Source: Penelope pileata (lineage: Eukaryota; Chordata; Aves; Galliformes; Cracidae). Taken from it: a stretch of 64,000 bases of DNA. Both the position numbers and the translations under genes were made by a program. A model generated the notes under the pieces. That model made no database searches. It saw nothing but the letters and a program-made list of their open reading frames with translations, and was not told the origin of the DNA. Below, one piece after another: positions 47,064 through 60,054 of the stretch. The stretch lies in the NCBI GenBank assembly GCA_013396635.1, contig WBMW01001504.1:28224-92223 (forward strand), given 5' to 3'. Each line of letters starts with the position of its first letter. The stretch's first letter is position 1.

Positions 47064-47426
47064 AGTCAGCTCAGATATTGCTCTCACCCTGAGAAATTAC
47101 TTCTGCTACTAAATACTCCTCTCTAGCCAATTAACAAAAAAAACCCCAACAATTGTAACCTCAATCTCAGTACTTTCTCCTCCCCGTATCTTTACAGTCT
47201 TGTGCAATGCTATAGCATGAGGGGGGCAAATTCAGAAGTGACAATGACACAGCAGCAACATTGGGACGTTGCTTAAAATTTTGTTGGGCACCATCATAAC
47301 AGGCAGATGTAACCATGGGCCATTATTCACCCTGGTAAACTGCTAAGGAGAATGGACTATCTAAGAACAAAAAGAGAGAGGTGATGACAGTTTCTGTGTG
47401 TTATCTGTTTCAGAACTCAGTGGTCT

Positions 47427-47520
47427 AGAAAACAGCAAAAAAGACACTACAGAAAACAAGGAAGACAAGAAAACAGCAATAAACACTATAAGAAAACAGC
47501 AAAAAACACTATAAGAAAAC
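47427..47520 (+). repeat. 23-bp tandem repeat, A-rich
   Basis: GAAAACAGCAATAAACACTA followed by TAA (47469-47491) repeats with one change at 47492-47514. A third, weaker copy starts near 47427. Low-complexity A-rich tract, not obviously part of a transposon. Confidence 0.85.
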
Positions 47521-47794
47521 CTTGAAGGGCATCAAGAAGTAGCTTGATGAAACTTTTTGATGGACTTGTCAAAAACAAGGAGCAGGCTAGGGAAAATGTA
47601 AGTAGCAGGCCTGAAAGCTTTAAGGATTGGAAAAAAAAAGAAGTGCAACAAGCCAGACTGCAAGGGTTTTCCTCTATAGAAAGATGGCTATGGAAAGACA
47701 TGTGACATCAAAAATTATGAATAGGAGGTATCCAGCAAATACTTTTGCAGAAGAGTCCATGGAGTTGTGTAGTGGAGCAAGGCTACTTTAGCTC

Positions 47795-48041
47795 TTCTCC
47801 AAGCTTGTTTAGCTTGGAGAAGAGAAGGCTCAAGGGAGATCTGGAAATTCTTTACTCAGAGAGCAGTGAGGCACTGTCACAGGTTGCCCAAAGAAGCTAT
47901 GGATGCTCCATGCCTGGAGGTGCCCAAGGTCAGGCTGGATGGAGCAGCCTGATCTGGTGGGTGACAACCAGCCCATGACAAGGGTTGGAACTGGATGGGC
48001 TTTGAGATCCCTTCAAACCTAAGCTGCTCTATGATTCTATT
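47795..48041 (+). mobile_element. CR1 LINE 3' fragment
   Basis: TTAGCTTGGAGAAGAGAAGG, CTCAAGGGAGATCTGG, GGTTGCCCAAAGAAGC, CATGCCTGGAGGTGCCCAAG, ending GGATGGGCTTTGAGATCCC and CTATGATTCTAT. Well preserved. Confidence 0.93.
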
Positions 48042-48043
48042 TC

Positions 48044-48205
48044 TTTACCATGAGGATGGTCAAACACTGGAAGAGGATTCCTGGAGAGGTGGTTGCTGCC
48101 CTATGCCTGTCATTTCTTATGAAATGCTTGGACAATGCTCTCAATAACATGCTTTGATTTTCAGTTAGCCCTGAAGAGGGTAAGGATTTGCAAAGAAGCC
48201 TCTCT
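48044..48205 (+). mobile_element. Second CR1 LINE fragment directly after the first
   Basis: GAGGATGGTCAAACACTGG, GGATTCCTGGAGAGGTGG, then ACAATGCTCTCAATAACATG. It is a more 5' CR1 segment following the complete tail of another copy, so it is a separate insertion or a rearranged one. Confidence 0.65.
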
Positions 48206-48704
48206 CTTGACTTAGGGGTTTGTTGCCTATCTAACCCATTATTCTGAGTTATAACAAATTCCATGGTCTTCTGAATCTCTGCAAATTGTCTGTCCTCTTA
48301 TGGCCTTGGAGGCCTCTGGGGATGCCTATGAAGACCCTGGTCTTCACTCCTGAAGCCTTCCTGCTGCGGGTGCTCTCATTCCAAAGACCTGTGTCTGCCC
48401 TCTTTTGGATTGCCAGAAGTTGCCATTCCATACACACTTCCCCACCAAAGTATGGAGCATTGCACAATGCAAGTACCAGGAAGACATCGACTGAGGTAGT
48501 AACGTGTTGCATGGCTCCCATAGGGCTCCAGACACTTCCTGCTCTCTCCTTCATGCAGTTTCCTCCCTTTCCCCTCTGACAACTTCTGTTCATTTCCTGC
48601 AGGTGCTTTCTCCACTTCCATCTTTCAGTACTGGAACAAGGTAAGAAGAGTGGACATAACTGTTGCTCCAGCTTCTTTTGCCTGTATTCTGCCTCATGTT
48701 GAAT

Positions 48705-48910
48705 TTGTGTTGACAGCAACTGGTTGCTCAGTTGTTGCTGAGCAGTGCTCACATAGAGTAGAGGTTTTCTCTTTTTCCAACTCTTCCACTCCCAAGAGTA
48801 AATTTGGACTAAGAAACTGGGAAGGGACACATCCAGGACGACCCACCTAAACTGACCCAAGGGATACACCATGGAATGTCACGTTCAGCAATACAAACAG
48901 AGGGGAGGGG
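48705..48910 (+). mobile_element. Remnant of an avian ERV LTR
   Basis: GTTGACAGCAACTGGTTGCT, CAGTTGTTGCTGAGCAGTGC, then AACTGACCCAAGGGATACACC and CCATGGAATGTCACG resemble an LTR type common in bird genomes (ERVL-like, from memory). The ends and target duplication could not be found. The minus strand here is open for 207 codons (48249-48872), but that protein has no domain I know, so I do not call it a gene. Confidence 0.45.
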
Positions 48911-51900
48911 TATTTGGGGGGAAAGTTATTGCTGTTGGAACAGGCAGGGCTCTACTCATGGGAGATGGTGAATGGCCACTTCAAAGAGACTGCCCAGAGT
49001 CTGAGTGTACATCAGACCGCATTCAGTAGGGTTTCAATGCAGCATGTGCTGGTTGCAAAGGGAAGAACTTCTTCATGATTTCAAGTGTGCATACCTATTG
49101 ACCAAGTTCAGAAATGTTTAGAGTTTTTTCAGCTAACCTTTCCATTACAGGATCCTATTACTAAACCCCCACACCTTAGAGTCAATTTAGGGATATCAAT
49201 TTACTTTCTATACAGATTCTCTGCCATTAATGGAGAAGAAAAAAAAACACACACAAAAGATCACCTCAAACAAGGTCATGTATCAGAAAGGTGATATAAA
49301 CCACACCATTAAAGCAGAGATTTAAAGCCAGTCACATTATTCTACAGGTCTGATTCTGCTTTGAAATATCTGAGGCTCCTATGGAACTGAAAATTCAGAT
49401 TAGCCCTTCCAACTCCATCCCAGAAGATTGATTGCCATAGGAAGAACTCCATCAAAGGAGATTGCCAGAGCCATAGGAAAGAAGTGAAGAAGCTGAATGA
49501 TGCCCAGGAAACTTGTTGCTCTGCAAGGTTACTGAGACGCAGAACAGCTTTAAGAAAGCACGTCTTGTGCCTCCTGTCTATCATTTAGACTATGCTACAC
49601 CTTCACCCAGCAAGAAGCTCTCCCCAGGCCAGTCCAAACAACAGCACAGAAACAACAACAAGCAGCAGCAGGATTGAAATAGGATGGAAATCTCTTCCTC
49701 TCCCCTCACTCCCATGAGTCTGGCAGACACTGGGCTCCACCTCCTCCGAGTTCTCCCTGGCACTGCGTTTCAGGATACAGTTCCTTGTGCTCAGGCAGTG
49801 CCCACTTAAAGGGCAATGATATGTCTTCCCCAAGCCATCTCTAACTGATTTACTACTAATTACTTATGAAATTAATAATCAATGTATTAAACTCCCTTTT
49901 AAGGTGCTGTTCCAGACAAGGTCAATGTAGCTGTTAGAAACTGATGCTGGGATGAAGCACTGTTTCCAAATGCCTGAAAGGCCCAAAAGACATAAAGGAA
50001 GAGTTAAAAGCACTTCAAGTGGCATTCCTCAAAGCACTTTACATGACTCGTGCCCCTGAAGGAGAAGCCTCATGTTTTCCTAACGGTGCCCACTGTTTGC
50101 TTTCTGGTTACCCCAGCACCCCCCAATATTTCTTTCTGCCCTTGGTTCCTCCTTCAGGGCACACTGACAGCATTCCATCTGCCTTCTGCTTTCCTCCAAC
50201 CGCTGTGTTTGCCTCTAGGTGCCCACCAGAGGCTATTTCATACCTTTCTCCACAGACCAGCGGCCTCAGTTTCTCTTTTCGGGCCCTCATGCTGCACTGG
50301 TCACAACACAGAGCCCCAGCTGCCTTTCCAAACACCCCAGAGGTCTCCAGTTCTTCAGGACTTCTCAATTCCCCTTGTTTCCCACCACTAGGTCCAGGTC
50401 ACTCATTCACATGTGCATGTGTACCTGAAGAGAGAACCCCAATTTGGAACAAAACAAATCGACAACTACAAAAGCACAATGCTTTTGAATGGCCACAAGG
50501 AGGAGTGAGGGTAGAGCAGATCCTACAGCCGGAGCTGCTGCAGGAGCTGAGCGCTGTCCTCACAACCTCCCCGCTTCCAGAGGGGAAATGAAACCATGCA
50601 TTTTGCTTTCCTCCCAGCATGTCCTGCCCTGTGGCAGCACCAGATGAAGGTCAGCAAGACAGCCTGGACACGCCATCTGCCCCAGGGAGGCAAGCACATG
50701 GGATCTGGGGAGTGGCAGTGCCCTCTGCGTGTCTTCTAGTGCATCTCATGGCCACGTGCAAAAGAAAAGGAAGAACAGACAAACCAAGAGACAACAGGAA
50801 GCTCAACTCCAACTCAGTCCACAGAAGACCAGAAACTGGTGAATCTTGTCTGAAGTGTCCTAGGGCCACAACGTTACGCCCTGCTGCCCACACAGCCCTG
50901 TATGCAACGGTTGTCCTCAGTGTAATAAAGCCAGTGAGGGTAGAATGCAAACGGCCGACTATCACTGTTTAGGAAGACGTCTGTAGGATTTAGGGCCAGG
51001 CTGGTATTTTGTCTCAGCTCTGCATTTAGTGTATTGCAGTTTGATCCAATTGCAAGCAATCAGCTAAGGATTAGATGAGAAGGTAACCAAAGAGCTGAGC
51101 TTTGGACCAGGACTCGACCAACAGGTTGAATCACATAGTACAAGCCTGAATTTATTTCTGCGATAGGATCCTCGGTATCCTAGCTACAGTGGAATAAAAC
51201 AAAACAAAACACACACACAAGAAGACCTCATCACTCAAAAGCATCTTCAATTAAAGAGCTTAGTCCTCAGAAGACATCTAGTGCTAAACACCAGTTTGGG
51301 TCAGATCACTTGTAAATCCCACTGCTGATCCATGTAAGCAATGGAAAAGGCTGCCTGTCATGTTTTGTCTTTGCTTTTCAAAGCGATACTGGAAACCTTG
51401 CTTGAGTCTGGGAACTCAGAAACCAGGACTTCATTGCCTAATCAATATTTATCTGTGAAAACATTTCCCGTTCTTGCAAAGCTCGAGGAGCAGCAAGCTT
51501 TCCAGGTAGCATCAGCACAGGGAAAAATCAATTAATACAAAGTGTGAAGAAAGAGAGGGCTAAGTACCCAACCACAGAGACCATCATACTGCAAACTACC
51601 AGGGCCCTGAGGGTAAATAGGCCTGAGTTGCCCTGAGCAGCCCTCCCAGGAGCCTCTAGCTGCAGTCCAGCCCATGGCCATGGGCACCCAGCCCTGGGCT
51701 CTGCAGTAGGTGGGCCTGTCTCCAGCCCCATCTCCTTGGGCCATGCCTACAGCCTCAAGGCTTCCATGTGCTGAAATCCCTAAAGGAATCCCATTTCACA
51801 CAGCCAATGCAGCATCCTTTGCTGACATGCAAATACATCCATTGTCATCACCCAAGTGCCCTCCGGAGAGCCATCAGCCACTCCTGGTTCACCCAGGAGC

Positions 51901-52792
51901 ATTTAACTTTGCCATACACACACATTATCTTGCATAATAGGCAGCCATATATCGCATCCAGAATCTACTGTGCTTGCACAACCTGTGTCTGGCATGATTT
52001 GCCAAGCAGCCCATTGCAAGCACTAGATCAGTGCCTGCTGTACAAGGAGAATAAAAGCATTCTATATGGAAATAAGAACAGATTGAGTGTATATTTCAGT
52101 TTTTCTTGCCAGCTTTACAAGGTGTGTGAAGAATTAGGTAGTGCATATTTTGATAAATATTCCAGGGATTGTACCAACGTGATCTGATGAAGCATTTAAG
52201 CAGGAAAAATTGTTTTGCATTATTGCTTCCTTGTGAATCATCATAATATGAGGGCCACAGATTAGCAGATTGAACTCTTTTGAATAGTGTTATTCAAACT
52301 AAGTGCTTTGGTTAAAGTTCTAAGAATACTGTGTACATTTATCCTTTCCCCCACACGCACAGACTTTGCATTGTAACAAAAAAAAGTGTCATATCTTCAG
52401 TGGATAAGTTTAACTTCAAAGAAAGCACTGTGTGTTGGGGAAGGTCACTGACTTGGCAGTCCTTAAGCTTTATTCAATTTAACCCACAAGGCCCAAACCT
52501 TAAGTTTCTGGTTTGCCCAACACCTGACTTGGATGAGGGTTTAGTTATCTGGGGACATATGCCAACCTGTCTGCAAGGCTGGTGGCATTTTTTTCCTCAG
52601 CTGAGATAAAAGGCATTCACCCTCCCAGAACAGTAAATGCAAAGCCTTCTACTCTGCCACCTTCTGGCAAAAAATGCTCTTGCAATATAGCCTTGAATAG
52701 AGCTGTATTTGCCCTGGATAGCTGTATTTGTCCTAGGAGAACGGTGTCAATCTTTCCATGGTTATTGAAAATCTTTTCTTAAAAAAAAAAAA
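48911..52792. other. Intergenic stretch with no recognised gene
   Basis: 3.9 kb. A 190-codon Pro/Ser-rich open frame (plus, 50019-50591) shows no domain and no splice context that I can support. A short (AAAAC)n/(CA)n run lies near 51195-51222. Confidence 0.55.
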
Positions 52793-52836
52793 NNNNNNNN
52801 NNNNNNNNNNNNNNNNNNNNNNNNNNNNNNNNNNNN
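52793..52836. other. Assembly gap (44 N) inside a poly(A) run
   Basis: 44 N flanked by 12 A on the left and 11 A on the right. The true sequence is probably a longer A-rich repeat that could not be assembled. Confidence 0.98.
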
Positions 52837-53229
52837 AAAAAAAAAAACCAACTAACAACCCTGCTCCCTGCTGTAAACTAAGGAAAAGATCCAAGAAGTT
52901 AGACCAAAATAGAAAGAAGAGGAACATTCTGCCCCCCTTGGCTCCCAAGTTGCATGTTTCTTTTATAGATATCATATAGTTATCTGTAGAGAGGTAACAT
53001 CAATTTATAACACGTTAAGACTAACGCTATTAGAGCATACGCTTTGCAAGCTCAGAAATTACAGAAAAAAATAGTCAAAGCAGAAAGCTCAGACAGTATG
53101 GTGCCTACTTTGGGACCATCTGACTACAGCCAGATACACCATGTATATAGATACATTGCTCTGAACGTAATTCCTCCTATTTATTTTTGTGGAAACTACA
53201 ACAGAGCACAATAACGCTATTCGATAGAG

Positions 53230-54330
53230 CAAATTCTCAGGTACAAAACACTGTTTTTCAGTGTAGTCACCACCATTAGCTGTGCATTTTCACCAGTGAT
53301 GAACAAGAGCCTGCATGCCACGCTGGTAAAAATCTGCACCAGTGGAGATGACCCACTGCCTCACAGCTGCTATGATGGTGTCATTGCTAGGAAAATGTTG
53401 CCCACATAGCCCATCTTTCATCGGCCCCAAAAGATGGAAGTCAGAAGGCACCAAATATGGTGAGTGTTGTAGAACAGTCCAGCCAAGATGGGCAATGTGC
53501 TCCATGGTCTACAGACTGATATGGGGCCTGGCATTATCATATTGCAAGAGAAAGGTTGTCTTCTTCTCTGACCTGACCCTGGAAGTTCAAGCCTTCAGCT
53601 TAGTCAGTGTCATGATGTAGCAGTCAGAGTTAATGGTCCATCCAGGTTCCAGGAAATCCAGAAGGATCATCCCTTTTCTATCCCAAGAGACAGTGCACAC
53701 TACTTTACCCACTGAGGGCTGTGTCTTGGACTTTTTCTTTGATGGGGAATTCACATGTCGCCATTCCATTAACTGCTGTTGTGACTCCATCTCATCATGG
53801 TGACACCACATCTTGTCACCAGCAATGATGTGATCCAGGAACTGCCACCTTCAGCCTCATATTGATTCAACAGATCCTGACAAACTTGAATAGGATCTTT
53901 CTGTACCTATGTGGGTCAAATGTGTGAGCATTTGTAGGACCCAACTGGAGCAAACACTGCAATATTCCAACATTGACACCATCATTTCCAATGCATTGAA
54001 GCTGATATTCAGCCNAAACACTGCAATATTCCAACATTGACACCATCATTTCCAATGCATTGAAGCTGATATTCAGCCCTGTACACAGTTCCTTGCTCAT
54101 AATCCACCAATTCATGTGATGAGCTGATCAAGACACTGTGACAGCTGTGCGTGGCCACCAGGAATGTGGCTTGTCTTGCATGTTGCCTTTGCCACTGCTG
54201 AAATGCACCACCACTGCCTCAGTGTGCCAGCATCCACTGCATGGTCTCCAGAAATGTTCAGCAAGCAACAATGAATGTCAGTGGGTACCATTTTTCCCAC
54301 ATGGAGGAATTCCGTTCCACACCTTTACTT
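53230..54330 (-). pseudogene. Mariner transposase, inactivated
   Basis: Reading right to left: an N-terminal helix-turn-helix region (GDHAVDAGTLRQWW), the linker with FNALEMMVSMLEYC, and a catalytic domain. The three mariner aspartates remain recognisable: IIAGDKMW, QYDNARPH and VPSDFHLLGP. Stop codons interrupt it, for example at 53585 where an Arg codon has become TGA and another before 54112. The 63-bp repeat with an N further disrupts it, so it cannot make an active enzyme. Confidence 0.88.
53952..54078. repeat. Perfect 63-bp duplication around a single N
   Basis: Bases 53952-54014 and 54016-54078 are identical, and position 54015 is N. It reads like two contig ends joined without merging their overlap, not like a biological repeat. 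Confidence 0.97.
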
Positions 54331-54522
54331 CATACACACTTGCATGTCAGATGCCGTTGTGTCAGACTGCCCCTCTGCTGCCATCTGTTGTGTGGCAACA
54401 AAATGGAACAGGATATTGGTGGAAAGGTTCAACCTCTACTGCCATACTACCAACATTCATCTCTGATGCTGTGGGCCAACATCATAAAAACAGGAGGCAT
54501 TACTTTCGGATCAGACCTTTTA

Positions 54523-57500
54523 TTATATCTAAGATTCCTCTGCCTGGGGGGTCTCTCCTGCACAAGAACAAGAAGAAGCTCAGTTGGAACCTTCTTGACT
54601 TTGCTCCAAATGTTACGAGAATGAGATCCTGTGGGTAGGTGTCAGTCGCTGGCTGAAGTTAGCAGCTGCAACCCCAGTCTCAGCAGAAACGCCAGCAGCT
54701 CTCACCACCACGGAAAACAAGCAGAGCATCTCCTCAGTCACAGGTAATTAAGCAACAGGGTTTTCTGTAAAGCCAGCTGCAGTGAGCAGTAAGCAGTGCT
54801 CCATAACCACTCAGCTTCGAAGGAACTGAAATTAGTGCTTTGATACGGGAACCAGCAGCAGAGCAAACAGCTGACAACACCGCGCAGATGTTATGTCAGC
54901 AGAAAAGCAGCCTTCCTGAAGGAAAGCAAAGCAGGAGAGAGGGAGGTCAGCTAAACACAGAGCAACGTATTTGCAAACTGCACAGCTTTGCCAAAGCACT
55001 TCAGCACAAAGGCAGAGGCATCTGTGTATTCCTTGGTGCTATGTGGTCTTCCTTGAGAGCTGCACAGAAACATTGGTGCTGATACAGGAGAGCAGTGACA
55101 AGCACACCCTCCAGGGGTGGAAAAGAGGCAATGCAACAGATGCAGAAGTGCCAGAGAGCAGGATTTTATTTTCTTGTTGGTAGAAAACTCAGACTAAAGC
55201 AAGATTTAATTTTGTCCAAACGGGGGCAGCTACAGCTTGAGCAATGAACACTCTGCATCTATACAGCTACCATTCAGTCCTTTTAACTCTCCCATCTTAC
55301 CCCACATGCAAGTATTTGAAATATGGAGGCTTCATATGCTCATGTATAAGGCTTTGGACTGGCCCACAAAGGACTTCGTGCTGCTTTCAACAAGTACCAT
55401 GATGGGAAGTTTCCAAAGCACAAAGCAGTAGTTCAACAACTGCCTCCCATTTACATTTCTTAAATATGAGGGAATTTCCATGTGTGCAGGGCAATTATAA
55501 CAATAACTAGAGGGAAAAAAAATACATAGAAGCTATAACAATAACCATGCCCTTCTGTTAGTGTTCTCCCTCTAAATCTAAAACTAGGAACTTTCCTGCC
55601 CACTTCCATTTCTGAAGGGCAGAAGGGATTTCTGTAGAGTTCTCTCCTACATTGTAAGGGCTTTTCTGCTTTATAATTGTTTATTCCCTTTGCCCAGGAT
55701 TAGTGGAATAAGAAAATTTAGGTATATAAAGCTAGGTATATACAGCCATATTCTTTCCTTAGGAGTTGTTTAGAAATCCAGCGTTAATATGACACCATCA
55801 GAGACAGAAATAGATGCCAGCCACACCTCCTTTCTCTGAACCGTGTGTTACAGCTGCTCACATCAAGAGCCTGACAGTCTGAGACGAAATGAAACCAGAC
55901 CTCAGGGCTGGGAGCCTGTACCCAGCATCAGGGGCTGCTTCAGGCACGCCAAATACAGTAAGCTGACTCCATGGGACGAAGCTCATCTCAGCCGCCAGCA
56001 CGATGCCATTCAGTCTGGTGTCTCAGAGTCAGCATTTCCCAGCCAGCCCTGGAGGAATTAAGCAGACGTACAGTTACCTTCTGTGAGACCACAGGAGCCT
56101 TGGTCTCAAAGATAGCGAAGAAATATAGTATTTCCAATGGTGAAAATAAGGCTTCCTTCCCACAGAGGGAATCTTCTCATGCATAGCTGGTGGCAGAGCT
56201 CCTCCCATCTGCCAGAGGAGGCTTTGCACAATCAGCACAGAATAACCCGAACAGGAATTGAGCTAGAACACAGAACATAACCCACTCAGGACTGAACCCA
56301 ACAAAAAACCTCACTGCAATTATATGGGCCTGCATACAGGTTTCCTGACAGCAGCCTGAGATAAACTTGCAAATATTTCCTGGAATTATAAGGACTGGAT
56401 AGGCAGTAAAATTAGCTGTTACTGCTAACTTGCTTTTTTAGATTCCTTCCATTGCTTTTTTATTCTTTTTTTTTCCATAAAAAAATCACAAATATATGCA
56501 TGTATATTCTGACTTCTGACTAAAGCATGAACTATGTCTGACTTCTCACTTGCATTCATTTTGAAGCATTTGAGCTACCATCTCATGCTAGCTTCACATT
56601 TACCTGGATTAAATCTCCTGTATCCAAAGCCCACAGGGGTCTGTAATGATACACTTGCCCTGGTGCCTCCAGGAAAGCAACCAGGGCATTCAGAATTATC
56701 ACAGCTGTGGTCTTCAAATGCTTTACAAGATGCTTTACGGTTTCCATTCCATTCCATCTTCATTCCTGTTTTGTTGCAATGCCCAGCAGCATTCTACAGA
56801 CATAGGTACCTCAATCCTAATGCTGCTAGCTTGCCCTGTGACATTTTAACAGTTAAAGTCCTAGTTAATTCATACTTCAAGGGTCATTACAGACATGTAA
56901 TGCAGTAATGTAATTACTGTGGAGTCCTCATGCTAGGAAATCCTGGCCGACACTGCTGTAATGAAAACAAGTTTACTCCAGGACCACATCCAGGCAATAC
57001 TCTCTGCTATGGATCTCAGCCACAAAACAGAGCCTACATCACTGAATAAGAAAATAGTCCTCTGCCATGATTGTACAGGGAAAATTGAAGAAGTGGCTAC
57101 CTCAGTGCCAGAAGCCAAATAATCCTTGACAGAGAACAGTGAGGTCACATTGAGACCTCCCTCTGGGATTGAAAGCTCTAACACCTGCTAGGCTTTAAGT
57201 GATATGGAAGTAATAACCCAAGTGTTAGAGGAAGAAGAAACACGTATAGATCAGAGATGATATAGTCCAGACAGCTTCTGCAAAGATGCTGTGCAGTGAT
57301 TGCTTTCTGCTTAACCCCTGGGTCTCACACGCTACAAAAATTCAGGAGAAGTTTGTTGGCACTCCCCTCAGCTCCCAGCTTTTCAGGACTGCAGACCTTG
57401 GAAACGGCACTGACGAGGAGCAATTCCAAGCGCTTGGGCCAATTTAAAGCCAAAAGAAGTGCAATTCACTAAGCTAGAGCCCTAATGCAGCAGTAATGCG

Positions 57501-59229
57501 CGGAGAAAGAAACAAGAGGACAGAATAAGTCCCAGCTTCTGTTGTCTATCATTACTTGAAGGGCAAAGAACAAGTTTTCCCAAGGGAAAAGTAGAAATGC
57601 CACGTGTGACAGAAGTGTAGTCACCAATGGCATGTCATTTCAGACTGCAGGCATATACCTAAGCACACAGAACACGAAGGTGAACATATTTTTGTGTGCT
57701 AGTCCTAACAGCAATCTCACGACTGTGGTTTGACTACCACATATCTGACTTCAAGGCTTGTTAGAAACCTAGTAAAAATGCTGTAGTCCCCCAGGGGAAA
57801 CCACTGATCCAGAGCGACGCTGGTCAGCATTTTCAAACCCTTTCAAAGAGGTATTTTCTGCTCTTATTTGAGGAGAGAAATGCTGCTTATTGTGCTGATC
57901 CTGGGCTGGGTTCTGTGCGTCCTACAGCCTCACACTTCTGTGCAGGTCTGATGCCCCAGCAGCAATTCACCTCCTCCTTGGGGGAGGACAGAAATCCAGA
58001 AGTGTGCCACCAAATTTAATTATATCCCTTGCTTCCTAGCTGCTGTACGAATGCAGTTGCGGAGACACTTTCCATCTGAGGACTGCATGCACTAGATAAA
58101 GCTGGGGGATTATTCAGTGAACTGCAGACCCCCACACTTACAGCAAGCCGTATCAACATGCAAATTTAGTTGTGCTGAAGAGCTGAGACCTTAATTTGGC
58201 ACTTAGCAACCTGCTGCATTTGCTTTGGTAGTTTTCCTATTACTGTTGTGACTGGTGTCTGTGCTTCCACGTAATTAGGAGCAGCATAATGCCTACTGAG
58301 TGCTCCTATTTAACGAGGCTGTTTTTCATGCAAGTGAAAAAAATGGAAGCAGATGTTAGCAACCCACTGCTGGTGCTAGCAAACTTCATTTCTGCTCTGA
58401 GCAAAGGCCTGAAATGACTGTGAAGTACCTTCAGTAACTTCAACTCGAATTACAGTTTGTGCCTTACACGTTTCTAATGCAGCACAAAGGAAAGGCCAGC
58501 CAGCACACGAGGTGTGTTGAAACCATGCACACCTTACTCTCCACCAAAATTTTCCATGAAGGAAGAACCAACTGATATCAAGTTCAGATAAACACATGCA
58601 TAGAAGCATTTGCTTTCTCCCTACAATAAATGAAACCTGTTTAAATCAAGAGATTTCTTTGCACTGAACTGAGTCCCTTCCCCACAGTAAAAAATCACAG
58701 CCAAAAAAAAAGTAAGCTTTTTATTATTATTATTATTAGTCATTAAATTTCTTTAGCACTGATTTTCAGGATCACTCCAGTTGTGGTAGAGATTCCCCCA
58801 TATGTCAGCACTTTCATGCAGTACCTATAGCAATTCTTCCTAAAGAATTAACACAGCGGTGAGTGGCGATTGCCACCTCCCTTTCTTGTTGGAGATCCAT
58901 TAACCTCAGAAGGATAAGATTCAGTGCAGTGCCAGGCCTCAGCTGACCTCAGCAGCCCACCGGGGGCCCCAGAGCCAGGAGCCCCACCAAACTCAAGCCA
59001 TGGCACACAACGTAGTGCCTCTGACACAGCAGAGCTGTGTGCCTGTCCCTGCTGCGTCTCCCAGATGAAGCTCTTGGGCCCCTGCTCTCACTGACACAAA
59101 CTTTTCAACCTCAGCAAGCTTCAGTCAGAGTTTCTTTAGTTTGAGGTGCTGTTTAATACAAGAGACACTACCTCAGGCCGTCACTAAATTAAACACTTTG
59201 TTTGCTGAACAAAGGCAAAGTCATGCATG
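54523..59229. other. Intergenic stretch with no recognised gene
   Basis: 4.7 kb with chance-length open frames only. A (TTA)n microsatellite of about six units lies at 58721-58738. I see no clear transposon, RNA gene or CpG island. Confidence 0.55.
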
Positions 59230-59237
59230 GGCTAAAG

Positions 59238-60046
59238 CAGGCACGTCCAACCCACGGCCTGCAGGCCACGTGCAGCCCAGCTCCATCATGGCAGCTCCAT
59301 CAGCCCTGCTGGGTGGCCCAGCCCAGCCCTAGCCACGCACCCATTGCTCTGCAACACCCTAACGTTGGTGTGCAATGGGACTGAGATGAAACCAGGACAC
59401 AGGGAGGACACACTGCTGTCCTAACTCAAGTTATGCAAATAATTTTATGCGTTTTGGTGCATTGGCTAAACACAGTCCTGTGAATAGTGGAAAAACATGC
59501 AGGCTTGCTTTGTGTTTTGATAAAGGAATTTGGGAATAGGTTTCAAGACAACCAAAAAAATCATTATTTTTTGGTATATTTGCAACTCCATTTTCAGTCG
59601 ACAAATACATTACCTGAGAATTTTCAAATGGAATGTATAGAGCTGCGATCAGATATTCATCTCAAAGAAAAATGCGATCATGTCTCTCTACAGACTTCTA
59701 TAAGCCCTGTCTTACCAGAGAAACATATCCCTTGCTTCACAATCACGCCTTATTCACGTCATCCCTTTCTGGAAGCACATACATTTGTGAACAACTATTT
59801 TCAAGGATGAAACACAATAAAATTTCATCAAAAATCCCTGATGAACACCTTGAGGGCTCACTGGGAACTGCATTCACCTCCATCAAACCAGACTGTTGCA
59901 TTAGTTTCATAAAAACAAGGTCAGGTATCCCTCTAGTTTTATGTTTTGTTAGATACATAAGCTATGCTTTGTATTTTGTATGTGGCCCAAGACAATTCCT
60001 CTTCACTCAACATGGCCCAGGCAAGCCAAGAGGTTGGACACCCATG
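59238..60046 (+). mobile_element. hAT/Charlie DNA transposon, internally deleted
   Basis: 809 bp. The 5' end CAGGCACGTCCAACCCACGG and the 3' end (reverse complement CATGGGTGTCCAACCTCTTG) form imperfect terminal inverted repeats. Perfect 8-bp target duplications GGCTAAAG flank it at 59230-59237 and 60047-60054. Eight-bp duplications are typical of hAT elements. It holds only the C-terminal part of a transposase. Confidence 0.92.
59500..59930 (+). pseudogene. C-terminal fragment of a hAT (Charlie) transposase, frameshifted
   Basis: The frame MECIELRSDIHLKEK (from about 59628) resembles the C-terminal hAT dimerisation region found also in ZBED and GTF2IRD2 proteins. The match then moves to another frame: GSTYICEQLFSRMKH and IPDEHLEGSL. 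At least one frameshift separates the parts. The BED finger and catalytic core are missing. Confidence 0.8.
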
Positions 60047-60054
60047 GGCTAAAG

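Larger units (their letters stand above)
53153..54522 (-). mobile_element. Mariner DNA transposon (Galluhop type), decayed
   Basis: About 1.37 kb. The ends form inverted repeats: left CTGAACGTAATTCCTCCTAT, right the reverse complement of AGGAGGCATTACTTTCGGAT. The minus strand encodes a mariner transposase from end to end, so the copy is nearly full length. It carries a 63-bp duplication around one N (53952-54078). The exact TA target site is not certain. I recognise the type as chicken Galluhop from memory. Confidence 0.9.

Noticed and set aside
50019..50591. 190-codon Pro/Ser-rich open frame on the plus strand as a gene
   Set aside because: Other frames here are also open for over 100 codons, which shows a GC-richer stretch lacking stops and not selection. 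No known domain.
52793..52836. Open frames running through the 44-N gap
   Set aside because: They depend on unknown bases and poly(A) flanks, so they carry no evidence.
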